Assembly: GCA_965602855.1 (NCBI GenBank)
Contig: CBFCZV010000004.1
Location: forward strand, 1 to 64,000
Origin: LH-M37 sp965602855
Lineage (GTDB): Bacteria; Pseudomonadota; Gammaproteobacteria; SZUA-229
DNA length: 64,000 nucleotides
Direction of reading: 5' to 3'
In this document: one piece after another, positions 1 to 8,899 of the stretch
Position numbering within the stretch: position 1 is the stretch's first letter
Layout: the number at the start of each line of letters is the position of its first letter
Made by a program: the position numbers and the translations under genes
The notes under the pieces: model-generated
The model's input: the letters and a program-made list of their open reading frames with translations, nothing else
Told to the model about the DNA's origin: nothing
Databases searched by the model: none

Positions 1-14
1 CAAATAGAGCAACT

Positions 15-788
15 ATGTCTAATAATATTGTTACACACGCAATGCGTGCAGATAACGTCAATGTGTTTTACGGAAAAACACAGGCGCTGCATGATGTCTC
101 CATTAATATACAGGAACAACAGGTCACTGCATTAATCGGCCCTTCCGGCTGCGGCAAGTCGACTTTTCTACGTTGCCTGAATCGCATGAATGATGTCATC
201 GATGAATGCACCATCAACGGCCAGATTACACTCAATAGGCAGGACATCTATGCACCCGACATTGATGTGGTTGCACTGCGCAGAAAAATCGGCATGGTCT
301 TCCAGAAACCTAACCCGTTTCCAAAAAGCATTTTTGATAATATTGCTTACGGCCCGCGTATTCATGGCCTGGTAAAAGATAAAGATGATCTTGAAGAAAT
401 TGTTGTCAGCAGTCTGGACAAAGCCGGGCTGTTCAGCGAAGTAAAAGACCGTTTGCATAATTCGGCTTTAGGTTTATCGGGTGGTCAGCAACAACGCTTG
501 TGTATTGCACGCGCTATCTCGATTAATCCTGAAGTATTATTAATGGATGAGCCCTGCTCCGCGCTCGACCCCATCGCTACTAATCATGTTGAAGAATTAA
601 TGTGGGAGCTCAAAGAAAACTACACCATTATTATCGTGACTCACTCCATGCAACAGGCTGCACGTGTTTCACAGCAAACAGGTTTTTTCCACATGGGCTC
701 ACTAGTCGAAGTTGGCAAAACGGAACAAATATTTCAGAACCCAGTAGATAAAAGAACCCGCGATTACATTACCGGACGATTCGGTTAA
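15..788 (+). CDS. pstB: Phosphate ABC transporter ATP-binding protein PstB
   Basis: ATPase of the high-affinity phosphate importer PstSCAB; it hydrolyses ATP on the cytoplasmic face to drive phosphate uptake. At 257 residues it is full length. Visible motifs are Walker A GPSGCGKST (about residues 43-51), the Q-loop followed by the PstB-typical KPNPFPKS, signature LSGGQQQR and Walker B LLMDEP followed by CSALDP. It starts 14 bases into the window, so pstA and pstC presumably lie just outside. phoU follows after 21 bases, as in most pst operons, so the two are probably co-transcribed. No Pho box is visible because the operon promoter is not in the window. Confidence 0.97.
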   Translation: MSNNIVTHAMRADNVNVFYGKTQALHDVSINIQEQQVTALIGPSGCGKSTFLRCLNRMNDVIDECTINGQITLNRQDIYAPDIDVVALRRKIGMVFQKPNPFPKSIFDNIAYGPRIHGLVKDKDDLEEIVVSSLDKAGLFSEVKDRLHNSALGLSGGQQQRLCIARAISINPEVLLMDEPCSALDPIATNHVEELMWELKENYTIIIVTHSMQQAARVSQQTGFFHMGSLVEVGKTEQIFQNPVDKRTRDYITGRFG

Positions 789-809
789 GCGCCGTTACAG
801 GAAACAATT

Positions 810-1469
810 ATGTCATTACATTTTATACGCGAGATGAAGCGCCTCAATAAACACCTTATCGAACTGTCGGATAAAGTTGAAAAACAGGTTAACCGTTCCA
901 TTCAGGCGATTACCGACCTTGACCAGGTCTCAGCAGAAAAAGTTATTAATAAAGACACGGGGGTTGATAAGTTAGAAATCGAAATGGAAGAAGATTGCCT
1001 TAAGTTATTAGCGCTGCATCAGCCAGTCGCCAATGACCTGCGTGTCATTGTTGCCGTATTAAAAATCAACAGTGACCTGGAGCGCATTGGCGATCACGCC
1101 GTTATCATTGCAGAAGAAGCGGTTAACTTGAATAGCTTGCCGAGTATCGATGTACCTGAAGACCTGTTCAGGCTATCAACAAAAGCAAGAATGATGTTGA
1201 AAAAAAGCATGCTCGCTTTTGTAGAAAGTGATTTAGTCGTAGCTCAAAATGTTCTCGAGCTTGGGCAAAATATCAAAGAGATGGCAGATAATATTCAAAG
1301 TGGACAGGTTAAAAGCATTAAGGCCTCACCAAAAGAAACGGAACAGCGCTTGAGTGTTTTGAAAGTTTGCAGGCAGCTGCAACGTATTGCTGATCATGCC
1401 ACCAATATTGCAGAAGATATTATCTTCCTGATGGAAGGAGAAATTATTCGACATAAGGGCAGCGCATAG
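810..1469 (+). CDS. phoU: Phosphate signalling regulator PhoU
   Basis: PhoU couples the Pst transporter to the PhoR/PhoB phosphate response and keeps the regulon off when phosphate is plentiful. The 219-residue protein has the expected two three-helix bundles, each with the metal-binding E/D-rich pattern: the first repeat carries DLRVIVAVLKINSDLERIGDHA and the second CRQLQRIADHATNIAED. An AGGAAAC ribosome site precedes the ATG. It is the last recognisable gene of the pst operon; phoR and phoB are not next to it. A two-component pair of a different type follows after about 190 bases. Confidence 0.96.
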   Translation: MSLHFIREMKRLNKHLIELSDKVEKQVNRSIQAITDLDQVSAEKVINKDTGVDKLEIEMEEDCLKLLALHQPVANDLRVIVAVLKINSDLERIGDHAVIIAEEAVNLNSLPSIDVPEDLFRLSTKARMMLKKSMLAFVESDLVVAQNVLELGQNIKEMADNIQSGQVKSIKASPKETEQRLSVLKVCRQLQRIADHATNIAEDIIFLMEGEIIRHKGSA

Positions 1470-1601
1470 TAAAACTTTATGCTTTTAAGCCGCATTCATG
1501 CGGTTGGAGTTGATTTTGACGGGATTAGGATCGTTTTTGGCCTAATTTATCTTGAAAAAAGCCTAAGTAATGACATAGATCTTCCTGGATTAAGTCTATT
1601 T

Positions 1602-1633
1602 CTGGTTAGAATAGCGCCGTATATGCTAACCAG
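1602..1633. repeat. Inverted repeat upstream of the histidine kinase gene
   Basis: CTGGTTAG (1602-1609) and CTAACCAG (1626-1633) form a perfect 8-bp inverted repeat with a 16-base spacer, ending 23 bases before the GTG start of the kinase. It could be an operator or an RNA hairpin in the leader. No U-run follows, so it does not look like a terminator. A shorter stem, CCGCAT-TC-ATGCGG, lies near 1490-1503, just after phoU. Confidence 0.4.
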
Positions 1634-1656
1634 GGCTATTAAACTAGCTAAAAAAC

Positions 1657-3603
1657 GTGAAAAATCAGGTTCAAAAAAAAGGCATAAGTATTGCCCAGAA
1701 AGTGTCAATACTGGCGGGCAGTATCGCAGCTATAGCTTCTCTTATAGTGGGGTCTTTGATCGTTAGTGGTTCTGAGGATATTGTCTATCAAAATGCATTA
1801 AGCCGACTCAAGTATGAAACAAATCTTAAATCCATAGGCCTAACGACAGAAATTAAAGGCCTGACAGGTGATGCACAATATCTTGTGGGCACACCACCAA
1901 TTCAGGGCATTCCCCGCGCTATCAACAATGGAGGTATTGATCCTTTAGATAATTCACACCTGGAAAAGTGGCAGTCACGTTTGGCCATGATTTTTTCTGA
2001 ACTTATTCGGGCAAAACCAAATTACCTCCAAATTCGATATATAGGCGTAGATAATGACGGTAAAGAGCTGATTCGAGTTGATCGCAGGGGCAGCGTGATC
2101 AAAGTAACGCCAGAACAGGCGTTACAGAAAAAAGGTGATACGGCTTATTTTAAAAATGCAATTAAGTTAAATCCTGGTGAAGTCTACTTATCTGATATTA
2201 CCCTTAACAGGGAGTTTGGCCAGATTTCAGAGCCGCAAACTCCTATGATTCGTGCAGCAACCCCCGTGTATTTTGAAGGAGAGATATTTGGTATTCTGGT
2301 CATTAATATGGCTTTTGATGAGATATTTAATGAGCTTGTAAAAAACACGCCAAAGGAGCTAGTTCCTTATGTTGTCAATGAGGAGGGATATTTTCTTGCT
2401 CATCCAGATAAAACTATGACCTATGGTTTCGATCTTGATAACGATAACAGGATGCAGTCTGTTTATGCCGATTTTGGGCTGAATAAAAAAGATGATCTAC
2501 GTGTTCATGAATTTACTCAGGAGGCGAGCGGTGATGTGATGCATATTGTGAAAACACATTATGATCCTGCACAACATGGACGATATTTCCTGGTGATACT
2601 GGCAACTTCTCATGACAATCTGCAGTCAGGCTCAGATCAGCTTAGGCAGCAAAGTTTTATTATCATGGGTTTGCTTATTGTTATAAGCCTGATTGCTGCG
2701 GCCATACTGGTTTCCAGATTATTGCGACCCTTGCAGTTAATATCAATAGCATCGGAAGACCTTGCCCATGGTAGAGAAGTAAAGAGCCTGCCTGTTGAAT
2801 CAAGAGATGAAATTGGTGAACTAGCGCGTTCATTTGATGAAATGCGCCATCAACTTGAGGATAAGGAGCGTGAACTCATAGTAAGTCAGGGACGAGTGCA
2901 TCACGCAAATAAAATGGCCTCACTAGGTGAAATGGCGGCGGGAATGGCGCATGAGATAAACAGCCCTATTCAGGTCATTAGTCTCATGGCGCAGCGGGTG
3001 CAGCGCCAGTTGAAGAAAAACATGCCCATAGATGATATTGATGATTCAATGGAAAAAATAAATAATAATGTAAAAAAAATATCAGAAATAATTGATAGCC
3101 TGAGCAAGGTCTCAAGAGATTCTACGGATGATGATTTTGTTGATACAAGAATAGATGATCTTATCGTTGATACCATCAATATGACAGAAGAACGATTTAA
3201 GATTAATGATGTAAAGCTTGAAGTCAATTACCATGAAATTTCTAAAAATGCGCAAATACAGTGTCAACGATTACAAATCTCCCAGGTATTAATCAACCTT
3301 GTAAATAATGCATATGATGCTATTCGAGAAAAAGAAAATAAATGGATAAAGATTGATGTAAAAAGAAGGTCTGAAAAAATACAGATATCTGTTACCGACA
3401 GCGGCTCTGGTATTCCAGAAGAAATTGCAAACAGGATATTTGAGCCTATGTTTACTACCAAAGATATTGGCAAAGGAACCGGGCTGGGCTTAAGTATTTC
3501 ATGCGATATAGTCATAAAACATAATGGCGAGTTTTATCTTGATAAAAGGGCTAAACACACTCGTTTTGTGATGGAGCTTCCAATTGTTTATAAAGCCAGG
3601 TAA
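1657..3603 (+). CDS. Membrane sensor histidine kinase with periplasmic Cache domain
   Basis: Two-component sensor of 648 residues. The order is: N-terminal membrane segment (about residues 15-37), a large periplasmic region of Cache type (PYVVNEEGYFLAHPDK near 240), a second membrane segment (about 333-352), HAMP linker, and a HisKA domain with the phospho-acceptor at His432 in MAHEINSP. The HATPase domain shows the N box NLVNNAYDAI, G1 DSGSGIPEE and G2 GKGTGLGLS. The start is GTG. The response regulator begins 3 bases after the stop, so they form an operon. The ligand is unknown; Cache domains usually bind small organic molecules. It is not PhoR, which has a PAS rather than a Cache sensor. 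Confidence 0.9.
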   Translation: MKNQVQKKGISIAQKVSILAGSIAAIASLIVGSLIVSGSEDIVYQNALSRLKYETNLKSIGLTTEIKGLTGDAQYLVGTPPIQGIPRAINNGGIDPLDNSHLEKWQSRLAMIFSELIRAKPNYLQIRYIGVDNDGKELIRVDRRGSVIKVTPEQALQKKGDTAYFKNAIKLNPGEVYLSDITLNREFGQISEPQTPMIRAATPVYFEGEIFGILVINMAFDEIFNELVKNTPKELVPYVVNEEGYFLAHPDKTMTYGFDLDNDNRMQSVYADFGLNKKDDLRVHEFTQEASGDVMHIVKTHYDPAQHGRYFLVILATSHDNLQSGSDQLRQQSFIIMGLLIVISLIAAAILVSRLLRPLQLISIASEDLAHGREVKSLPVESRDEIGELARSFDEMRHQLEDKERELIVSQGRVHHANKMASLGEMAAGMAHEINSPIQVISLMAQRVQRQLKKNMPIDDIDDSMEKINNNVKKISEIIDSLSKVSRDSTDDDFVDTRIDDLIVDTINMTEERFKINDVKLEVNYHEISKNAQIQCQRLQISQVLINLVNNAYDAIREKENKWIKIDVKRRSEKIQISVTDSGSGIPEEIANRIFEPMFTTKDIGKGTGLGLSISCDIVIKHNGEFYLDKRAKHTRFVMELPIVYKAR

Positions 3604-3606
3604 TAA

Positions 3607-3996
3607 ATGTTAAACAGAAAAATCCTTATAGTTGACGATGATAAATTTCTCAGGGAGATGCTAGTCCTGATCTTTGAAGAGGAAGGCTATCAGATTGGTG
3701 CTGCGGGGAGCGGTAAAGAAGCCTGGGAGATGCTAAATAAAAATGACTATGGGTTGTTAATGACTGATATGTATATGCCGCAAATGAATGGTATTGAACT
3801 AATAAAAAAATGTCAGGAATCTTTTCCAGAGATGAAAACAGTCATCATCAGCGGCGGAGGAAGAGAAGTTAGAGCGGAGCATGGAAAGAAATACGTCAGA
3901 ATTAAGGACCAGGGTGTTGAAGTTGATGTCTATCTTAAAAAACCATGTGATATGGATGAAATGTTTTCTGTGGTAAAGATGCTTTTAGGGGACTAA
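3607..3996 (+). CDS. Single-domain response regulator (CheY-like)
   Basis: A 129-residue receiver domain without an output domain. The acidic pocket D10-D11-D12, phospho-acceptor Asp54 in LLMTDMYMP, the switch Ser in VIISGG and the conserved Lys in YLKKP are all present, so it should be phosphorylatable. It lies 3 bases behind the Cache histidine kinase and is its likely partner. With no DNA-binding part, it probably acts by protein-protein contact or as a phosphate sink. The loop after VIISGGG is long and rich in charged residues compared with CheY. Confidence 0.9.
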   Translation: MLNRKILIVDDDKFLREMLVLIFEEEGYQIGAAGSGKEAWEMLNKNDYGLLMTDMYMPQMNGIELIKKCQESFPEMKTVIISGGGREVRAEHGKKYVRIKDQGVEVDVYLKKPCDMDEMFSVVKMLLGD

Positions 3997-4052
3997 TTTT
4001 TTTAGCAAAAATAAATACAGGGTATACTTTGAAGATATTTTTACATGATTTA

Positions 4053-4451
4053 TCATGTGTTGCTTTGAAGCCACTCATAAGCTTCATCTGCTTTTTTAAA
4101 TACTCGTGCTTCTTTGTTGGCATTTTTTTCAATGCTTCTATATGCCAGATACATTCTTGTAAGTCCGAATGCCAGTTTTGAATTAACAATAATAGCCAAC
4201 TTCTTATTGATTTCACGGTGGTCAGTACTTGATGCTATTTGACCAATACTTATTATTCCCTTAGTGGAAAGTTTGATGCTAGCCGCGTTACTGAAATCAA
4301 TCACTTCATTGTAATAAAGATAATCGGGGTTGCTTTGAATATCTTTTTGATATTTTTTTATGGCATCAATAAGATCAATATCAATAACATCGCCTTCCCA
4401 TTCAGTAATGATAAGTTTGGCTTTATTGTCTATATGATGTTTAGCGGGCAT
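4053..4451 (-). CDS. Small STAS/SpoIIAA-like hypothetical protein
   Basis: A 132-residue cytosolic protein, convergent with the response regulator gene. The pattern is an N-terminal strand (KLIITEWEGDVIDIDLIDAI), a middle segment with YNEVIDFSNA, then a strand-helix unit IAIIVNSKLAFGLTRMYLAYR. This resembles the SpoIIAA-like or STAS-like proteins often seen as small orphans in gammaproteobacteria. That is a fold guess from pattern, not a firm family call. No membrane segment or catalytic motif is visible. The start is ATG, with only a weak ribosome site. The upstream 220 bases to fabV are AT-rich and must hold promoters for both directions. Confidence 0.65.
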   Translation of the reverse strand: MPAKHHIDNKAKLIITEWEGDVIDIDLIDAIKKYQKDIQSNPDYLYYNEVIDFSNAASIKLSTKGIISIGQIASSTDHREINKKLAIIVNSKLAFGLTRMYLAYRSIEKNANKEARVFKKADEAYEWLQSNT

Positions 4452-4671
4452 ATTTGTTTGTAAAGAATCAATTAGTCGCTGATTAATTTCATATTGTAAA
4501 TTTATTTTGCTTCAAAAAAGTATATTTTGAATCGATCTTATCAGGAAATAAGGGCTCTTCAGCATTTAATCAGAAATCGTATGATTAATACTGAATCTAA
4601 AGTGTAAATCTGTTTAATTTGTTAAACTCCAAATAATCAAAAACTCACAAAACTAAAACGGAAACTCTAAC

Positions 4672-5868
4672 GTGATTATCAAACCAAAAACTCGCGGTTT
4701 TATCTGTACCACAACTCATCCAACGGGCTGCGAAGCCAATGTTAACCAGCAAATAGCACGCGTCATAACTGATGGTGCGGTGGCTAACGGCCCTAAAAAG
4801 GTCCTGGTGATTGGTGCCTCCACCGGTTATGGTCTGGCCTCACGCATTACCGCTGCCTTTGGTTCGGGCGCTGCGACATTGGGCGTGTTTCTGGAAAAAC
4901 CAGCTACCGAGAAAAAACCCGGTTCGGCTGGCTGGTATAACTCCGGTGCTTTTGAGAAAGCCGCGCATGCAGAAGGTCTGTATGCAAAAAGCATCAACGG
5001 CGACGCCTTCTCCAACGAAGTACGCGCTAAAGCCATCGAAATCATTAAAGAAGATCTAGGTCAGGTTGACCTCGTTGTTTACTCACTGGCTTCACCAGTA
5101 CGAAAAATGCCAGACACTGGCGAAGTGATCCGCTCGGTATTAAAACCTATCGGCGAAACCTATAAGGCCACCGCGCTCGATACCAGCAAAGATATCATCA
5201 TCGACGCTGAGATTGGTCCAGCCACAGAAGAAGAAATTCAGAACACCATTACCGTCATGGGCGGTGAAGACTGGGAACTATGGATGGCTGCTTTGAAAGA
5301 AGCCGGCGTATTGGCCGACGGAGTGAAAACTGTTTCTTATGGCTATATTGGCACCGATATTACCTGGCCTATTTACTGGCACGGTGCATTAGGCAAAGCC
5401 AAAGAAGATATGGATCGGGCTGCAGGCGCATTGCGAGAATCACTCGCTGACATCAATGGCTCGGCAAACATGGCCGTACTCAAAAGCGTGGTCACGCAAG
5501 CTTCGGCCGCGATACCCGTCATGCCTTTGTATATCGCCATGGGCTTTAAAGTAATGAAAGAACTGGATATACACGAAGGCTGTATCGAGCAAATCAATCG
5601 CATGTTCCGCACCCAGTTGTATAAAGACGGTGGCGCAGAACTGGATGATAGCGCACGTATTCGCATGGATGACTGGGAATTACGCGATGATGTACAGGAC
5701 AAAGTAAAAGAACTATGGCCTCAGGTCACCGATGAGAATATTTTTGAGCTCACCGATTATCAGGGCTACAAAGATGAGTTTTTAAAACTCTTTGGTTTTG
5801 GGCTTGATGGTGTTGATTATGAAGCTGATGTGGATACCTTAATAGCGTTTGAGCCTGCGACGGTTTAA
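4672..5868 (+). CDS. fabV: Enoyl-ACP/trans-2-enoyl-CoA reductase FabV
   Basis: NADH-dependent reduction of the trans-2 double bond, the last step of each fatty-acid elongation cycle. At 398 residues it matches FabV length, longer than FabI. The N-terminus MIIKPKTRGFICTTTHPTGC is the family hallmark and supports the GTG start. The dinucleotide fold is VLVIGASTGYGLASR, and the catalytic pair is in the FabV spacing Y-x8-K (Y in PIYWHGALGKAK). FabV enzymes are known to be insensitive to triclosan. A 2Fe-2S ferredoxin gene follows after 12 bases; whether they are functionally linked is unclear. Confidence 0.97.
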   Translation: MIIKPKTRGFICTTTHPTGCEANVNQQIARVITDGAVANGPKKVLVIGASTGYGLASRITAAFGSGAATLGVFLEKPATEKKPGSAGWYNSGAFEKAAHAEGLYAKSINGDAFSNEVRAKAIEIIKEDLGQVDLVVYSLASPVRKMPDTGEVIRSVLKPIGETYKATALDTSKDIIIDAEIGPATEEEIQNTITVMGGEDWELWMAALKEAGVLADGVKTVSYGYIGTDITWPIYWHGALGKAKEDMDRAAGALRESLADINGSANMAVLKSVVTQASAAIPVMPLYIAMGFKVMKELDIHEGCIEQINRMFRTQLYKDGGAELDDSARIRMDDWELRDDVQDKVKELWPQVTDENIFELTDYQGYKDEFLKLFGFGLDGVDYEADVDTLIAFEPATV

Positions 5869-5880
5869 GTTTTTGTTGCT

Positions 5881-6183
5881 GTGCCTTACAAAGTAAAAAT
5901 TAAAAACAGCGATGAATCATTCACCGTTGAAAAAGGTGAAACCATTCTGGCAGCAGCCAAGCGCCAGAATGTAAGCCTGCCATATGGTTGCGATAATGGT
6001 GTATGCGGTGTCTGTATGTACAAAATTATTGAAGGCAAGGTTGAATACCCAGAAGGACAACCATTTGCCCTGTTTGATGAAGATATAGAGGCAGGCAAGG
6101 GAATGTGTTGTGTGGGGCATCCTGTCAGCGACATGGAGATTGAACTGGAATCTCCAGATGAGGATTTTGAACCGTGGGTTTGA
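5881..6183 (+). CDS. Plant-type 2Fe-2S ferredoxin
   Basis: A 100-residue soluble electron carrier. The cluster motif is C-x4-C-x2-C in PYGCDNGVCGVCMYK, with the fourth ligand in GKGMCCVGHP about 35 residues later. The acidic C-terminus (ELESPDEDFEPWV) is usual for small ferredoxins that dock to basic partners. The start is GTG, just behind fabV, so it is probably co-transcribed. The partner oxygenase or reductase is not adjacent, so the substrate pathway is open. Confidence 0.88.
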   Translation: MPYKVKIKNSDESFTVEKGETILAAAKRQNVSLPYGCDNGVCGVCMYKIIEGKVEYPEGQPFALFDEDIEAGKGMCCVGHPVSDMEIELESPDEDFEPWV

Positions 6184-6329
6184 GCCTAAAACTATTTGTA
6201 AGCCCCTCGTTTCCAAGCTGTTTTTAGAATAAAAACTCATGTTTAGTTGGGTGTTAATAGAATAATTCCATAGTAGTTTACTCAGGTATAAGGGCTAGCT
6301 TTAAAGTCGTTACCGAGGAAATGTAAAAA

Positions 6330-7979
6330 ATGGTGGAATTACCCAGCGGAAGAGTGATTGACCTCTCAACAGATCGTTCCAAATATCATGCGCTACGGCA
6401 AAAGGATATTGGCCTGCATTCAGAGCATCGCAAACTGAGTGCACTGGTTGATATCATCTATCGAAAATATGATGAAAACGGGCAAACACGACGCGGCTGG
6501 ACAGAGTTTGACTATGAATATTCAGGTTATACGCTAGATAGCGTTCGCCGCGCCACAGACTGGAGCAATGAAGACAAGGCCGCCCTGTCTCGTTATATAC
6601 AGCAGGACGACCAGCGCCGTCGTATCGAAACCGCCCGCCGCAGGCTCATTGAAAACCAGCAGCAACTTTCCGTCAAAAGCTACACCTCACCGCAACACCT
6701 GTATAGCCTGCTGCAACAGCGTTTAAGTGAACTGCCGCTACGGCGCGCCAGTGCCGCTCAATGGCTGGCTACCATCGAAAATTTCAGGCAAAGCGGTGTT
6801 CGTGAAGAAGAAATCCACTGGTCAGGCATCAGGCACTATCTTCAGCAACAGGTGCCAGAATCCATCATCAGTAAACAGCAGTTACAGCAAAAGGGTGATA
6901 ACAAGCTGCGCATTGAGCTCAGCATCGAACAGATCTGGGGCGAGAACGGCGGTCTTAGTTTTATTGAAGTGGCACAATGTATGCTGCATCAGGTGGTTTA
7001 TCGTGCTGCCCTCAAACTCGACCATGAATGTATCTGTGTGCTGCGTTACGTCGATAAATACTGTAACTATCGTGTTGGCGTGATAAAAACCATGAATAAT
7101 GACCATCCGATGGCACTCAATAAATATTGGTTTGCGCTCGATCCCTATGGCCGAGCCATCGCCAATAGTAACGCTAGCCTGTTTTACGAAAATAGCCTCG
7201 AAGCGAAAACCGCCGCCAATGACCATGCGCATGAACACCTCGGTATACACAATGGTGCAGAAACCTATACCCAGTTTGATCACCTGACCTTGTTCGGCGG
7301 TAAAGACTATCGCGAATGGTTCGTCAGCCTGCCCGATTACCAGCGCACCTTCTTCGGTGCACATTTTTTTAATCACAATATTCTGGCGCATATCCGAACC
7401 ACCTCACGCACAGACAGCGTAGGTCGAAAAATACTGTTCATCGAAGAAGTACAAAGTGACTGGCATCAGTCTGGCAAGCGCCATGGATATGACACCAGCT
7501 TCTGGGGCAAGGTCGCCAATGCTCCGTTCAAACAGGAATGGTCAGTGCTCGCCGTCAAACTCATGCTCATTCAGGCAAGCCAGAACGGTTATGCTGGCAT
7601 TGCCTGGTCGATGGGCAACATACAGGAAATGCGCTATCAGTGTTATATGCAAGCCATCAAAAAATATTACGACAGCACCATACCCAAAGCGCTGAATCGT
7701 CTGGTTAAACCATTTGCCTGTAAAGTTGAAAGCGCATACATCAATACGCGAGACCCCTGGCTCAACCTTGAAAAGCAGCAGCAGAAATGGCGCGTTGCCG
7801 ATGGCCAGGGAAAATTTAAAACCAGAGCCAGATACAATAATCGTGATGAAGCCATGGCAGTTATAGAAAGGCATAGCCGGGCAATAGAACTGGAAGTCCC
7901 CGCGCTGTTTATTAGTGATGACCTACGCAGGCAGATTTCAGAGAAAGGCTTGCCGTTGTATGGGCATACCATAGATTGA
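6330..7979 (+). CDS. Large uncharacterised protein with a phage polyvalent-protein-type domain
   Basis: A 549-residue soluble protein of unknown function. Residues about 366-430 contain ILFIEEVQSDWHQ, then NAPFKQEW, then NGYAGIAWSMG. This series of blocks (I/EVQSDWHQ, APF, W-hydrophobic-G) is recalled from long multidomain phage and plasmid proteins known as large polyvalent proteins. Here it stands alone in a chromosomal context. The N-terminal half is helical and rich in Gln, Arg and Leu, with no signal peptide or membrane segment. GAGG stands upstream of the ATG. There is no phage integrase, portal or structural gene around it, so it is either a captured fragment or a cellular version of the domain. 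Confidence 0.7.
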   Translation: MVELPSGRVIDLSTDRSKYHALRQKDIGLHSEHRKLSALVDIIYRKYDENGQTRRGWTEFDYEYSGYTLDSVRRATDWSNEDKAALSRYIQQDDQRRRIETARRRLIENQQQLSVKSYTSPQHLYSLLQQRLSELPLRRASAAQWLATIENFRQSGVREEEIHWSGIRHYLQQQVPESIISKQQLQQKGDNKLRIELSIEQIWGENGGLSFIEVAQCMLHQVVYRAALKLDHECICVLRYVDKYCNYRVGVIKTMNNDHPMALNKYWFALDPYGRAIANSNASLFYENSLEAKTAANDHAHEHLGIHNGAETYTQFDHLTLFGGKDYREWFVSLPDYQRTFFGAHFFNHNILAHIRTTSRTDSVGRKILFIEEVQSDWHQSGKRHGYDTSFWGKVANAPFKQEWSVLAVKLMLIQASQNGYAGIAWSMGNIQEMRYQCYMQAIKKYYDSTIPKALNRLVKPFACKVESAYINTRDPWLNLEKQQQKWRVADGQGKFKTRARYNNRDEAMAVIERHSRAIELEVPALFISDDLRRQISEKGLPLYGHTID

Positions 7980-8041
7980 TCATTTGTAGTTTTACGTAGC
8001 TGCTAAAATGATGCCCTTAAAATTTCAGCATAAGGTGAAAC

Positions 8042-8899
8042 GTGGATATAGGTATTATCGGCATAGGCCTGATGGGCAGAGCGTTCGTCGAGCGCTACCA
8101 GTCTCAGGGTTACATAGTCAGAGTTTTTAATCGCACACAGGATAGTATTAAAGATCTGGCTGATGGTGTGATTGTTTGCGAGACGGCGGACGAACTGATC
8201 GGTGCATCCGATGCCATTATTCTCATGGTCAGTAACGCAGAGGCGATTAGCGATGTTCTGCAACTTGATCAGCAACAAAAATTTCAAGGCAAAACCATTT
8301 TACAGATGGCGACCATCTCGCCAACACAAACAAAAGAAATAGGCGAAGCTATAACATTACGCGGTGGCCACTATCTGGAAGCCCCGGTACTCGGCAGTAT
8401 CCCCGAAGCGAAAACCGGCACGCTGATTATCATGGCCGGTGGTTCGAAAGCCGTGTTCGAAAATGCATTGCCGACATTACAGGTATTGGGTACAGCGCCC
8501 CGCTACATCGGTGAAACCGGTTCTGCGGCGGCACTCAAGCTGGCCATGAATCAGTTGATCGCCTCACTCACCGCAGGTTTTTCACTGAGCCTGGGTTACG
8601 CCATTAAAAATGGCGTCGATACCGATCTGTTTATGGAAACCGTTCGTGAAAGTGCGCTGTATGCAAAAACCTACGACAAGAAGTTACAGAAATATCTGGA
8701 TCGAGATTTTGGTACTGCCAACTTCTCAACCCAGCATCTATTAAAAGATATTCGCCTGTTTATTGATGATGCCAAAGTAGCAGATTTGAATACGGATGCA
8801 CTGGAAGGCATTGAGCGGATAACAAATGAAACAGTAGAAGATGGCATGGATGAGATGGATTATTCTTCGATTTATCAGGTGATATGTCCGGATGAATAA
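8042..8899 (+). CDS. NAD(P)-dependent beta-hydroxyacid dehydrogenase
   Basis: Member of the 3-hydroxyisobutyrate / tartronate semialdehyde / glyoxylate reductase family, 285 residues. The N-terminal Rossmann fold has GIIGIGLMG, the substrate loop contains LEAPVLGSIPEAKTGTL, and the catalytic Lys lies in KLAMNQL (K-x3-N). FNR after the second strand suggests an Arg that prefers NADPH; this is an inference. The GTG start has an AAGGTG site four bases upstream. Its last 25 bases overlap the end of the convergent kinase gene. The exact substrate cannot be told from the sequence. Confidence 0.88.
   Translation: MDIGIIGIGLMGRAFVERYQSQGYIVRVFNRTQDSIKDLADGVIVCETADELIGASDAIILMVSNAEAISDVLQLDQQQKFQGKTILQMATISPTQTKEIGEAITLRGGHYLEAPVLGSIPEAKTGTLIIMAGGSKAVFENALPTLQVLGTAPRYIGETGSAAALKLAMNQLIASLTAGFSLSLGYAIKNGVDTDLFMETVRESALYAKTYDKKLQKYLDRDFGTANFSTQHLLKDIRLFIDDAKVADLNTDALEGIERITNETVEDGMDEMDYSSIYQVICPDE

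Noticed and set aside
1479..1766. Open frame of 95 codons between phoU and the kinase gene
   Set aside because: It overlaps the kinase start in another frame, has no recognisable features and covers an inverted repeat.
5917..6240. Minus-strand open frames opposite the ferredoxin gene
   Set aside because: The plus-strand frame has all four cluster cysteines; the opposite frames show no known motif.
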